A stretch of 64,000 nt of DNA from Fagopyrum homotropicum (lineage: Eukaryota > Streptophyta > Magnoliopsida > Caryophyllales > Polygonaceae). The notes under the pieces were generated by a model. It had not been told where the DNA came from, made no database searches, and saw only the letters and a program-made list of their open reading frames with translations. The stretch spans positions 159,450,409 through 159,514,408 of the forward strand of contig BSWB01000002.1 in NCBI GenBank assembly GCA_033239125.1. The letters are read 5' to 3'. Position numbers and translations under genes: made by a program. Of this stretch, positions 48,201 through 58,925 are shown piece after piece (within the stretch, counting starts at the first letter, position 1; every line of letters begins with the position of its first letter).

Positions 48201-51200
48201 CATGTATTCCACATTTGTTCATATAAGGAACAAAAAACTGTGTGTATGGTTTATATATCACAGTTTCCATTCAATTGTGTTCTCTTTCTGCACTCTCACC
48301 TTTTTCACCAAGTTATACTGTAGATTAGACTTGTATGGGTTTCTGGTATTAAAGAACCATACGTGCTTTTCTGTAGTGTTGGTGCTGCACTGCATAACTT
48401 GGGGCAGTTCTATCTGGTGCAGAGAAAGCTTGAAGAAGCTCAAGCCTGCTATGAGGTAACATAATCTTGATATTGCTAATACTGGTCTTATTATAATAAT
48501 TTCTAGTTGTTAAATATTTTGATTTATCTATTGCTTAAAGTCACTAACAGTCAATCTTTTAATCTTGTTTTGATGCTTGTCAACCATGGTAGAGAGCTTT
48601 GAAGGTTAGAATTTATTATTCAGCATTCAGCATTACCTTTCCTGTTCTATTTTATATGAAAGTTAACCTCTTTAAAAATGAGGGTATGATAAAGCAGATA
48701 TAGCCATCCATTAATCAGTTTATTTAACATCTGGTTTGCTCTTTATGTTTAGCCTCATAACGAAAAAAAGGAATTCTTTATTTTTCATTCCTAAATCTTT
48801 CCCAGTTTCCCCTATCAAGTCAATTTCTGGGAGATACTGTGAATTTGCTTATTTCTGTTTCTTATGATGCAGTTGAAAGGACGTGTTCTCGGGCATGGTC
48901 ATACTGACTATGCAGATACAATGTATCATCTTGGAACAGTGAGAATTCCTTATCTTCTACTCAACTGATGCTTTACTTAGTCCATGATGATTTCCTTAAT
49001 TGTTATATCTGTTACATAATAGCTCAAGAGTATAGGGACCTGAATGGCTGATGTCAATGGTCACTTCATGCATCGGTGATGCTTAAATCATCTCCCAAAT
49101 CTGAGTTTTGAATTTTTCTTAAGATAATGCTTGAAGTTCCATTTCCAGAGAAGGTGGAGGAGAAAAAGAAGATAAATTTACACTTACCACCTCTAAAACT
49201 TTGTAAGAAACAACTTTTGATTGAATCACCTGATTGTGAAACTCATATTATCACATCAAGTGAGTGTTAAATGTGATTAGGAATGCCTGTATTGAGTTTA
49301 TCCTGCATATTACTCTGGAGTTAGCCATGTGAACCTCTTTTTCTAAGCCGTTTTGATAGTTTGGAATGCAACATTTAGGTCCTGTATCTCCAAGGAAAGG
49401 AAAAGGATGCAGAAGCTTTTATTCAGGATTCCATCCGGATACTAGAGGTTTGACAAATTACTCAAATAGATGTCAGGTGTGTTGTGCAGTTTTATTTTCT
49501 TTTTTATTCATTCATGATATACTGCCTTTATCTTGCAGGAAAGTGGTCAGGGAGAATCACCCATATGCCTTAGAAGGCTGCGTTATTTGGCACAGGTTAT
49601 AGTTATTTTCTCTTTACTGAAAGCAATTTTCAGATATTTGGAGTCTTTATTATTATTATTAAAAGGGTTAACCCTTAATTATAGTTCTGTAAGTAAAAGG
49701 TTTCAAAAAAAAATAACATTCCATCAAACTGAAACAGATTTATGTGAAGTCAAATCGACTGGAAGAGGCGGAGGTTATACAAAGAAAGGTTTTGCACGTC
49801 ATGGAATTAGTAAAGGTACTCTGACAATCTTCTTGAAGATACTTTTCATTTAAATTTTTTATACTTATGCCTGATTCTAAGTAGTTTGGTTGAGGTAGTT
49901 GTTGTATTTTATACAATTGTATCCACCATTATTCTTTTGTTCAATTACTAACCGACTATTGGTTGGATCAACAGGGTTTAAATAATCTAGACACTGTTAT
50001 ATCAGCTGAAAGCTTAGCAATGACTTTACAAGCATCTGGAAGGCTGGATTGTGCTCAAGAATTGTTGGAGAGGCAAGTACTTATCTTAATTGAGTTTCAA
50101 TGTTTCATAGTTGCTGACCCAAGTTATGTTGATCTCATCAATCACAGGTGTCTTGATGTTCGAAAATCAGTACTTCCTAAAAATCACATTCAGGTTGTTC
50201 TAATGATTACTAACCATTAGTCTATAGCACTTCTTAATATAGTTGTGTGGTATCTCTTTTTTACAATATCTTCTATGGTTGGGTTTCTTTTAGGAGAATG
50301 AAGTTCATTTTCATTGAATGATCATAGATCCATAGTTGTACACAATCCGAATAATAGAACACCCTCATACATTCTTCAAAACTTATTTGTTTGTACGCTG
50401 TTCTTCATAATAGTGATAGACCAATAGCTATCAGCTGAGCAGTCATGGAGTAAATTAATAAGATGTTAAAACAAACTTGACAGACATATAATAGAACAAA
50501 TTTTCTCAACAAATCTTGCTTAGTGCGTAGTAGTTTAGTCAAATAACATAGTATATATCAGGCTCGCATCTCTGAATAAATATTCCTATACTATAGCTGG
50601 TCATAGATGAGAGGCAATGCAGCCTTACCCGTCTGGCCAATGCTTTGGGTGGGTGTGCATTATAATTTTTTTAAACTAATAAGGCAAGACCCATTTGGCT
50701 ATCTTATATCTTCAGGCTTAAATAATACTTGGTCTAGCATGTAATTCAGCCTAAGCAGGAGGTAGTTCATTACCTCCATCAGTATGACCCTACCTCATTC
50801 CTACCAAGCTTCACAAGGCCTTTATGAGCGTTCTAATTGGTGTGGACAGTACATTTTAGTCCTTGTAGATTGCAATCCTATCACAAAATAATTGAAGGCA
50901 GTTTGCAAACCCTGGGTGTTATAATATTACAGGTAAAGAAATAAGCTAGCTAGTTTTCTGTTCTGGGAATCAGCAAGACAGCTATAACTTTTCATATGTT
51001 CAATCATGCTGTGCATTGAATTATGATTAGATTCAGTATACACTTCACAAATGTAGGTCAGGAAACCCTTCTGATCTCAACTCCCAATATTTCATCAGTG
51101 TATTTCTAATATTTACCAAACGTCCTTCTAAAAGTTGTTTCCATTCTGAAGAATTTTCTGAGAGATTTTCTTCACACTGATATGCGTTTTGTATCATTCC

Positions 51201-52281
51201 CGTGCCAGATTGCTGCTAATATGCTTAGTCTTGCTCGATTAGGAATGCTGAAAGCTCATGAACTTAGGAAGCTGGGAGCTTCTCAAGCAACTGCTGAGCT
51301 TGAAAAAGCAAGAGATCTTCTGAAAAATTCTAGCAGGTTTGCACTTTTTATCATCACCTTCCCAAAACTTTTGTTTCTATCCTCTTATCTGGTAGGAATA
51401 CAAGCACAAAGCATCTTACATGCATAGAACTGAGTTGATTGTAGCACACTTTGTCAAGTTACTGATCTTTGTAATGGTTAAATTTATTAAATGGCCAAAG
51501 AATTTTGATGTAGCATCAGACAGTGAGTAGTTTCAAGACATTGCTAATATTTCCACACAGGAAACCCTTATTGATGTTTTTTTTATTCTTTCATGACGAT
51601 AGGATAGCGCAGTCTCTTTTGGATGGGTCGAGTAAGCCTAAGAGAAGCAGGCAAAATGAGGATTTTGGAAGGAATGCAAATGCTGCTCTGGTCATTCTGG
51701 TGAGTGCACATAATGTTTGTAGGAATGTAGGATGTTGGGAAGCATGTGTATGGTCCTAAATGAGCATAAAAATTCAAAACCAAATGCTTGTGCGTTCACT
51801 TGCAGTTGCAATCACTAAACGCTCTGGGACGTTTGGAGATCAGTAAACTGGAATTTGAAGATTTAGGGGTTAGTAATCTAGTATATGAGCATTTTCTTAT
51901 TTTATTTGTCTATCCCTACTACTCAATCAATCATTGCTCTAAGTTTAGCAGGAAAGTTCAGCAACAGAAGCAGAGAAAGCATTTGATGGATGCATCACTG
52001 CATTTAAAGAGGTAAGTTATCATACTCATCACGAGTTAGAAGTGCTTAGTAATGTAGCTGACAAGCCCGAAACTTTGATGCATTTGCAGTATACAAAGGG
52101 GAAATCATTTATACTCACAGAAGCAAAAATAGAGTATCTATCATGCTTAAAGCACCTTGTGAGTCTATTAAGTGATCCTGAGACGAAGGACACAAGAAAA
52201 TCCAAAGGACCCAATGTAGAAGAGCTGAAAGACGAAATCAAGCGCGTTGAGGCTGCAGTTCCACCGGACAATAGTCCTTGA
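45211..52281 (+). CDS. Kinesin-light-chain-related TPR protein, 18 exons, about 545 aa
   Basis: Tetratricopeptide repeat protein of the plant KLC-related type; TPRs are helical-hairpin protein-binding modules. Exons: 45211-45322, 45499-45561, 46175-46386, 46493-46597, 47979-48079, 48377-48455, 48593-48604, 48873-48938, 49379-49447, 49539-49595, 49738-49815, 49975-50072, 50148-50193, 51209-51336, 51603-51699, 51806-51868, 51952-52011, 52090-52281; all join in phase. TPR units are clear: IDEAEKLFRSAIREAKQGFG, YDKAEPMYLQAIDILKESFG, KLEEAQACYERALKLKGRVL, EKDAEAFIQDSIRILE, RLEEAEVIQRKVLHVME. The N-terminus is Arg/Ser-rich without acids (MYLRQATASLLRRVRFQSKA), suggesting organelle targeting, with a hydrophobic VSAALLLGISSGPVLADG segment after it. 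Exon 7 is only 12 nt. Introns 3 and 12 use GC donors. Exon 3 start and the exon 17 acceptor (51949 or 51952, an AGCAG site) are the least certain. Confidence 0.88.
46910..47640 (-). pseudogene. LINE ORF2 C-terminal fragment inside TPR-gene intron 4
   Basis: On the minus strand the intron carries a non-LTR retrotransposon remnant: KPIWGKLNVPRCSCICWLAA, then HERFPTLSHL and ICALCKGTPETESHLWKDCP. This is the reverse-transcriptase zinc-binding domain (zf-RVT: W..PkxxxFxWLa, C..C, ESxxHLxxxC). About 50 codons on, ATYHTWSARNSLIFREKQ matches the usual hxIWxxRNxxIF block that follows. Frames are broken between blocks, so it is dead. The insertion is antisense to the host gene and explains the intron's 1.4-kb length. 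No tail or target duplication was located. Confidence 0.8.
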
Positions 52282-53115
52282 ATGGTGACCGATAAACAAT
52301 CGAGTTTGTTGCTTACAGGATACATATCAAATTGTACAAGACACTGACTACAAGATAACCCTTTGATCTATTTACATGTTCTTGGAGAGCTTTTGTAGGA
52401 GAATATTGCTCCAATGATAGATTTTATATGAATAAATGGCATTTGAGTTTTTACTGTTCTTGACTAATTGTATGTATATCTTTGGATAGCAATAGGCATT
52501 TGGACTAAACTTTTCAATTTTGGGCATTTTACTTGAGATATAGGGTTGTTTGGTTAAAGATTATTTGACCACGGATATTAAATTTATGAATGAAAAATAG
52601 TATTTATTTACCTTGTGAATTTGAATTATGAAAATTTTTAAGATTATAATCCTCTCAATAATACATACGTTAAACTAAAATGTCCTGAACAATACATTGG
52701 GTGCGTTCGGCAAGCATCATTTACGGGATTATTAGAGTGGTTATTGTACTCAGAGTATTTTGCAGGATTATTTTGAGTAAAAAAATATCCAAATACAAGT
52801 AGATTATCAAATTATTGGGAGGTTGTTGAAAATAATAATCCCTCGAAATAATCTGAGTATTATATCGCACGGACCCATTGTCATAATATTGATTAATCAA
52901 ATTTAAGTTAATTTGATTGAGTTACCTAGAATGTCGATTCAATAGGTTTGGTTGATTGGTATGTAAAATAGTTTTTGTGATTGTTGATAAATGTTTTTAT
53001 TACATATTTAAAACATTAGTGAACTATCATTTTTGTAATATTTATAGTTTATTAAGGTAATTGAGGCTCCCATTGAGCATAATAATAAAGCGAGCTTCGA
53101 GGGGGTCTATCTCTG
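52282..53115. other. TPR-gene 3' UTR and intergenic DNA with MITE-like fragment
   Basis: The 3' UTR probably ends near 52440 (GAATAAATGGC at 52430 could be the polyadenylation signal region). GGGTGCGTTCGGCAAGC at 52700 resembles the left end at 43420, and GGGATTATTAGAG / TAATAATCCC are inverted around it, suggesting a short MITE at about 52699-52880. Confidence 0.4.
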
Positions 53116-53123
53116 TATAAATA
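53116..53123 (+). promoter_or_regulatory. TATA box of RanBP1
   Basis: TGTATAAATAGCTC sits about 110 bp upstream of the RanBP1 start codon, followed by a C/T-rich start region (ACCCTAAAACCCTTCTC) that resembles the pyrimidine/telo-box-like leaders of plant housekeeping genes. Confidence 0.65.
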
Positions 53124-53227
53124 GCTCACACCCTAAAACCCTTCTCTTCTACCGTTTTCTTCTCTCAATTCTCCTGCTTGTCGCTCCTACGGTCTCCTCT
53201 GCTCAACTGTCTTCCTTCTCTTCGAAA

Positions 53228-55115
53228 ATGTCGACCTCAGCAGATCCAGAACACAGAGATGCAGACCACAAAGACGAGGAGGACAACGCTCCTGCCGAAG
53301 ACGAAGACACCGGCGCTCAGGTTGCTCCAATTGTTAGGCTCGAGGAGGTCGCTGTAACCACCGGTGAAGAAGACGAGGACGCTATTCTTGACTTGTAAAT
53401 TCTCTACAGTTTTATCTGTTTACTACTTGATTTGGAGTTTTGTTGAATTTTGTTGCAATTGGAACGTTTTCTAGGGTTTCCTGTTTTGATTCTAGGTTTT
53501 GTGATGTGATTTTGTAGGAAATCGAAGCTTTACAGATTCGATAAAGATGGAAATCAGTGGAAGGAGAGAGGTGCTGGTACGGTTAAGCTTTTGAAGCACA
53601 AGGAGACGGGAAAGGTTCGACTTGTTATGCGCCAGTCCAAGACTTTGAAGATCTGCGCTAACCATCTCAGTTAATTCTGCTCCTTTGTTGCCGTTTTTAC
53701 ACCTTTCTCTTATGTACGTTTGTTTGATGTGATTTGTGGGTTAATTTGACTAATGTATTCATCTGTGATCTGTTTTTGCAGTTCTTTCGAGCATGACTGT
53801 CCAGGAACATGCTGGGAATGAGAAGTCCTGCTTGTGGCATGCTCCAGATTATGCTGATGGAGAGTTGAAAAATGAACTTTTTGCAATTAGATTTGCTTCT
53901 GTTGAGAGTAAGTATCGATTCTTCTTCAAATGTGTATGTTGTCATCTGTACAATGTTTAATTGATCAAAATATTTGCTGTGGCATACCAAGGCTATGGTA
54001 AACATGCGAACGTTGAGTATTAGTATGTATATATGAGCATGACATGGATGGTCGTGATAGTATACACGTAGGCATCACCGGGATGGTGTTTTTGCTATTA
54101 AAATGGTATAGTCAAATGCTTGGTTGTTCATAATTAAATCCTTTTCCAGACTTATATCTAGATTCAGGTGGGTATATGTTTGAACATCTCTAATGTTGCT
54201 CTCAAGTTTACTGGTATGTTATGTTATAGAAGGTTCCAGTTGTAGCTTTCAAGGCTAGATTTGTGAGTAGTGAATAGTTTCATGTGTTATGTCTATTGTG
54301 ACTTGTGAGTAGGGGAAATAGAAAATTGTGATCATTGTTATGTTACAAGTGGCTCCAGATGACTGGGTAGTCTCTTATGGTTTGCTTTTAATTCAAGGCT
54401 ATGTTACGGATTTTTAGGAGAGATAGTGTATGCTTTTAGAAGAATTCAATTGTGACTTCCAAGGGAAGAATTTATATTGAAGGGAAATTTTTTGTGAGTA
54501 ATAGTAGTCTCATGGGTATCATCTATTGAGAAAAGGAGAAAGTAGATAAATTCTGGTTCTTTGCCGCTTAAATGGGTCTACTTGGGTGGTAGTCTTCTAA
54601 TGTAATGTTGCTCAGGTGCTTTCTTTACAGATTTGGCTTGCTTGTAACTCAAGGCATTGCTATAGAGTTTCAGAAGGATATGTTTCTATCAAGGCGTGTT
54701 ATGATGCTTGGCTTGGTAGACTAGGAAACAAAATTTTGTTTCTTGTTCAACGATCTTAGTAATAATCAGGGATTAGTATTTTTCTTATAATCATGTTATG
54801 CTTGGCTGGGTATGTGATCTATGTTGTGCGACTGTTTTGTTTTCATGATAAGACTTGCGAAGACCGAATGCTGAAATGCCAGCTATTTTGCCTTCTGTAA
54901 TGTGTAAAATTAAATGTTATTTCTCAGACTGCAAGTCTTTCATGGAAAAGTTCCAAGAGGTGGCCGAGTCACAAAAGCAGGACGACGAATCCCCAGAAGC
55001 AGCTGAAGCTGCCGAGGCTTTGGAGAAATTGAATGTTGAAGAGAATAAAGCAGAGGAAGCCCCAAAAGAAGCTGATGCTCCTGCTCAAGCCGAGGCCAAG
55101 GAAGCTGCTGCTTAA
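53228..55115 (+). CDS. RANBP1: Ran-binding protein 1 (RanBP1), 4 exons, 210 aa
   Basis: Binds RanGTP and stimulates RanGAP-driven hydrolysis, releasing export and import complexes at the cytoplasmic face of the nuclear pore. Exons 53228-53394, 53518-53669, 53782-53907 and 54928-55115 join in phase to 633 nt. The N-terminal 35 residues are acidic; GAQVAPIVRLEEVAVTTGEE opens the Ran-binding domain, followed by KLYRFDKDGNQWKERGAGTV, RLVMRQSKTLKICANH, NEKSCLWHAPDYADGELKNE and NCKSFMEKFQEVAES, all characteristic. The C-terminus is an Ala/Glu-rich tail (EEAPKEADAPAQAEAKEAAA). Intron 3 is about 1 kb. It is convergent with the serpin gene, 509 bp away. Length is near the plant family norm of about 210-230 aa. 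Confidence 0.96.
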
Positions 55116-55482
55116 ATTCTGATACGATCATTGTGGGTTTTATAAGGTACCACAATATACTTATGCTCATAGGTCGAGGTCATTTTTTAGCCTCTTTTCT
55201 CCATCAATGCGTGTCATTTCCAGTGTCTATTCTCATCAGCCATTTTATTCAGAGATTTGTGTGAGTTTCCCATCCTTTCGATTTTTCCTTGTGGATTAAA
55301 GTCAATAGTTGTTCTCCCAAACTTCAAAAAATCTATAGTTGGGTTTTGTCGAGAGTTTCATATTCCGTTGTCGAGGGTTTCTTATTTGTGTTTTTTGAAA
55401 TATGATGTGATGATTGTGATCAACATTCAGGAGAACCTCACTCAATACAAATATTGCATACCGCCAATGGCGTTAACCAGTT

Positions 55483-55546
55483 TTTACAATGCTGAGTATA
55501 AGAGAACCACACTGTTTACAATGCTGAGTATAAGAGAACCACACTC
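55483..55546. repeat. Two tandem 32-bp units between convergent genes
   Basis: TTTACAATGCTGAGTATAAG and the following 12 bases are repeated at 55483-55514 and 55515-55546. It lies in the RanBP1/serpin convergent 3' region. Outside it, CCGCCAATGGCGTTAACC (55461) and GCGCCAATGGCGTC (55551) are another short repeat pair. Confidence 0.85.
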
Positions 55547-55624
55547 ACACAGCGCCAATGGCGTCTCATAACCACACAATACAAATCAAGAACAACTCTC
55601 TCAGAACAAATATTGCATACACCA

Positions 55625-57520
55625 TCACTCCTGAAGAGGATTTAGAACATGGCCGATGAAGAGCACAACACCAGTGGCGTCTTCTCGGATGACAAACATG
55701 AAAGGGTGGTCCGCAACAAAATCTATACGTGGTGGGGAGGGCTTATAGCACGTAGCCGTTACCACTCCTACTGAAACTGCAGCAGCTTCGGTTCCTTCTT
55801 CGTTCACCTCAATGCATGACTTATGAAATATTTCGGACACAGACAACTTTTCACCCTCCTCGAGCGAATCCACCATCTCGGTTAGTCCTCCGTTTGTGAA
55901 GGCATCTGATACACCTAGTTTCTTTAGGGTCTGAGAAGTTTCAAATCCGAACGAGATTTTAAACTTCGGAAGTCTAAATTCCCTCACTCGAACCTTCTGG
56001 TCAGGCAAATGCTTGTCCAAGAATCCAGTTTCGGAGCCTAGTTTCTCTACCAGGGAAGGAAGACCTTGTTTTGAATCTGGGAGGAAAATGTACATTGAAA
56101 ACTGGCGTTGGTCTTGTCCTTGCTCGTAAGGAAGGCGGAGAACTTTGAAGCTGTCGAAGAGTCTGATATATTGTCTCGTGTAACTTGTCATGAAAGGCGC
56201 CTTCACTGAATCCTCACCAAGAAGGTGAAAGTCATACTCTCTTGTTTGTGATGCATCAAACTTTTGATCCCATGTTCCCTTAAAATAGAGAGCATTGGCA
56301 AGGATGAGCCTAGTAGCTGCATTAACCGAACCGCGGTCAAGAAGTTCCTTAATAAGTCCATTGGTTTCCTTCTCTGCCCATGAGTTCACTTGGGGTACAA
56401 TTTCCTCGGCCTTCATCGATCACCATAAACAAATAAGTTTTTAATCTATATTCTGAAGCAATAAGTTTTTAATCTCAAGGGGAGAGTCGACTCAGTCCAC
56501 TCAATATGTATGCTTCTTGAAGGAACATACAAGCATGGGAAACAAGAACAAAGAAGAAAAGCAAGTAGACCCCGATCTCTCTCATTCTTGTTTCTTTCTT
56601 CCGCTTCGTAAACGATTTAATCTAAAATATAGGTATCACGGAAGGAATCTGTCCTGGAATTGGGGTTGCTATAAGAGCCAATCACTGACATGCTCAAACT
56701 CTTTTAAAAACGAGTTGAACCTAAAACTTAAACTAGCATTAAAATTGTGTTCATTTTCGATTCATTTAAAAGACGGGTGAATGAGCTCGAACTAAGCTCG
56801 AGTAGTTTGAGTAATATAAAGCTTCTATAAACGAACTGAACCTAAACTTTACACGGCTCCTTTTAAAAAGTGAACAACGTTTACCTGAACTTTTAACGAG
56901 CCGAGCCCAACCTTATCTGAAATTGTCGAGGATTTAGACAATGAGAGGCCATAAAACGGCTTCAAGCAAGAAAACGAGCTTATAAGGCATGGGTAAACCT
57001 TGTCTTCCATTTGGATCTTAGAAGGCAAGGTTGGGGCTCAAGGGATGAAGACGACAGTATTCGTTTAATTTTAATCATGTATGCAATTGCTAACTCAACA
57101 AGAAAACGAGCTTATGAGGCGGCTAACCTTGGTGAGAAAGTCAACTTGGTAAGAAGTTGCATTGTAGAAGCTTGTGAGAACATGTTGAAAAGAAGGCTTT
57201 AGAGGGAGGTCCTCCTGAATCCAGACGGCGTTAGCGATTGAGAGGTTAGGGCCTCCGGCGAGGCTTCCGTCGGCGAAAACGCCGGAAATGATCTCCGACG
57301 AAAGCCTGTTGGCATCATCGATGGAATCCAACTTGAGGTAGGAGAGCAACTGTTTAAGAGTGGGCCCACTAGCTCCGGCGGCGATCAGGCTCACCACCAC
57401 GTTGATCGATAGCGGCGATAGAACCAGGTTCGAGTTCTTCTCCTGCTGCTCCAACGACACGTGTCGGGCTATAGCGAGGGAAACGTCGGTCTGCTTGTTC
57501 ATCAACTGTTGGACGTCCAT
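55625..57520 (-). CDS. Serpin with intact hinge and divergent reactive centre, 2 exons, 392 aa
   Basis: Serpins inhibit proteases by a suicide conformational change; plant serpins act mainly in the cytosol on papain-like and metacaspase targets. Exon 1 is 57520-57128 and exon 2 is 56410-55625, joined at FLTK|AEEIVPQVNSWAEKET. The 392-aa length and core blocks (NVVVSLIAAGASG, LILANALYFKGTW, APFMTS, KFKISFGFETS, IDFVADHPFMF) match plant serpins. The hinge EEGTEAAAVSVG is intact, so it is probably inhibitory. Aligned by length to plant serpin 1, P2-P1-P1' are Ala-Thr-Cys instead of the widely conserved Leu-Arg centre. The start MDVQQLMNK matches the family N-terminus; an in-frame upstream ATG would add 18 unrelated residues. 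The intron contains a word-repeat relative. A (TA)n tract lies about 50 bp upstream of the start. Confidence 0.93.
56690..56925. repeat. Diverged element F relative in the serpin intron
   Basis: Blocks ACATGCTCAAACTCTTTTA, AAAACGAGTTGAACCTAAAA, ATGAGCTCGAACTAAGCTCG, TTCTATAAACGAACTGAACC and AACGAGCCGAGCCCAACC follow the order of the 194-bp units at 35611-36086, with heavy substitution. Boundaries are unclear. Confidence 0.55.
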
Positions 57521-57568
57521 TGCCGAGCAGTATGCAGAATCGCAGATATCCATCCACCAACGATAGAA

Positions 57569-57571
<3 letters not shown>

Positions 57572-57635
<64 letters not shown>
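57572..57635. repeat. (TA)n microsatellite upstream of the serpin start
   Basis: About 32 uninterrupted AT units, 52 bp upstream of the serpin ATG, within its likely 5' UTR or core promoter. It may supply TATA-like sequence. Confidence 0.95.
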
Positions 57636-57639
<4 letters not shown>

Positions 57640-58700
57640 TCGTCCGTACTATTGTTTTTGTTAATTATTTATTGTTTTGAAGTTTTCTAAATAAAAATAT
57701 GACCAAAATGAAAACTCCAATTAATTAATATGATTTGTTCGTTTCAACCCTACATAGTCTGAAAATTCATATTTCTGGCCGGACGTTGCATTTTTTATAG
57801 ATTAAAATTTGGAAAATAATAAAATCTTAGTTATTAGATTAAGGGCCCGTTTGGTTACAACTTCAAAAACGGAAACGGAATGAAAACAAAATTTAGTTCA
57901 TACTTATATCAAATTTTATGGAATCATTCTTTGTACTTTAATGCAAAATGTACTTGTTTCCCCACATTTTCTTTCCCTATAGGGTATCAAAAGTAATCAA
58001 AGTCTACCCCAATTACTTCAAACTACAAGAAATGATTCCAAAAATTTTCATGAATAAGGGTATATATGTATATATATATATAGGGTGCGGTTCCCATGAG
58101 AACAACCTCTAACGTGAGAACATGAGAACAATCGTAGACCGTCGGATGTGTATTATTAAGGGTCGAGATTTAGGGTAATTATCGTAATTATTAAGAATAT
58201 TTTAACAACACACGCGCTTCCCATATATCAGAATTTCGAATCCCTAATTTCACTCAATACACGTTGCACATTAGGAAAGACGATTTTTGGGTTGCGGCGG
58301 TCGAAGAGAAATTTTGAAGCCGAAGCAGGGAACTCCGGCGTTGGTGGCGTAGCATAGACGGCGAAGAGCACTCCGGCGACTCCTTTGCGGTTGTGGCGCT
58401 CCCGGTTCGGTGTGGATCTGGATCTCCCGGCGACATCTTTGCCTCACGAAGGTGTACGGTGCAGAAGGTGTTCGACGGCCAGCTTCTGAAGCGGAAGAAG
58501 GTTTTAGTCGTCTAACTAGGTGGTTGTGGATATCCCGGCGACAATCCTCGGCTTATTCCGTTTGCTGCTGCCTTGACAAACCGATTACTTAAGGTAACCG
58601 TCATCATAAACCCTAATTTCTTCTGAAACTTTGGAGGTTTAATTATAAACCCCTGGAGTATGTTGTTTGAGACGTACCTCAGTCGGATCTTCGGTTATTC

Positions 58701-58862
58701 GTAATTAAAAACGTTTTTTAATTGAGATATAACAATGTATACAAGCATTAAGTTTGTACTTATAAACGTTTTTTAGTGAGACATAACAATATATAGAAGC
58801 ATTAAATTCGTAATTACAAACGTTTTTTTAGAGAGACATAACAATGTATAGTAGCATTATTG
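58701..58862 (+). repeat. 55-bp tandem repeat, three units (array 1 in the TIR element)
   Basis: GTAATTAxAAACGTTTTTTA...GAGAxATAACAATxTATA starts at about 58701, 58756 and 58810, a 54-55 bp period. The same unit forms array 2 at 60023-60255. Confidence 0.85.
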
Positions 58863-58925
58863 TTTTGTGTCAGCAGAGCTCTCTTGTAAAATTCGCTTGA
58901 TTGGAAAAAGACAGTTTCGGGATTA

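Noticed and set aside
57521..57574. Upstream in-frame ATG extending the serpin by 18 residues
   Set aside because: The extension abuts the (TA)n tract and does not resemble serpin N-termini; MDVQQ matches the family start.
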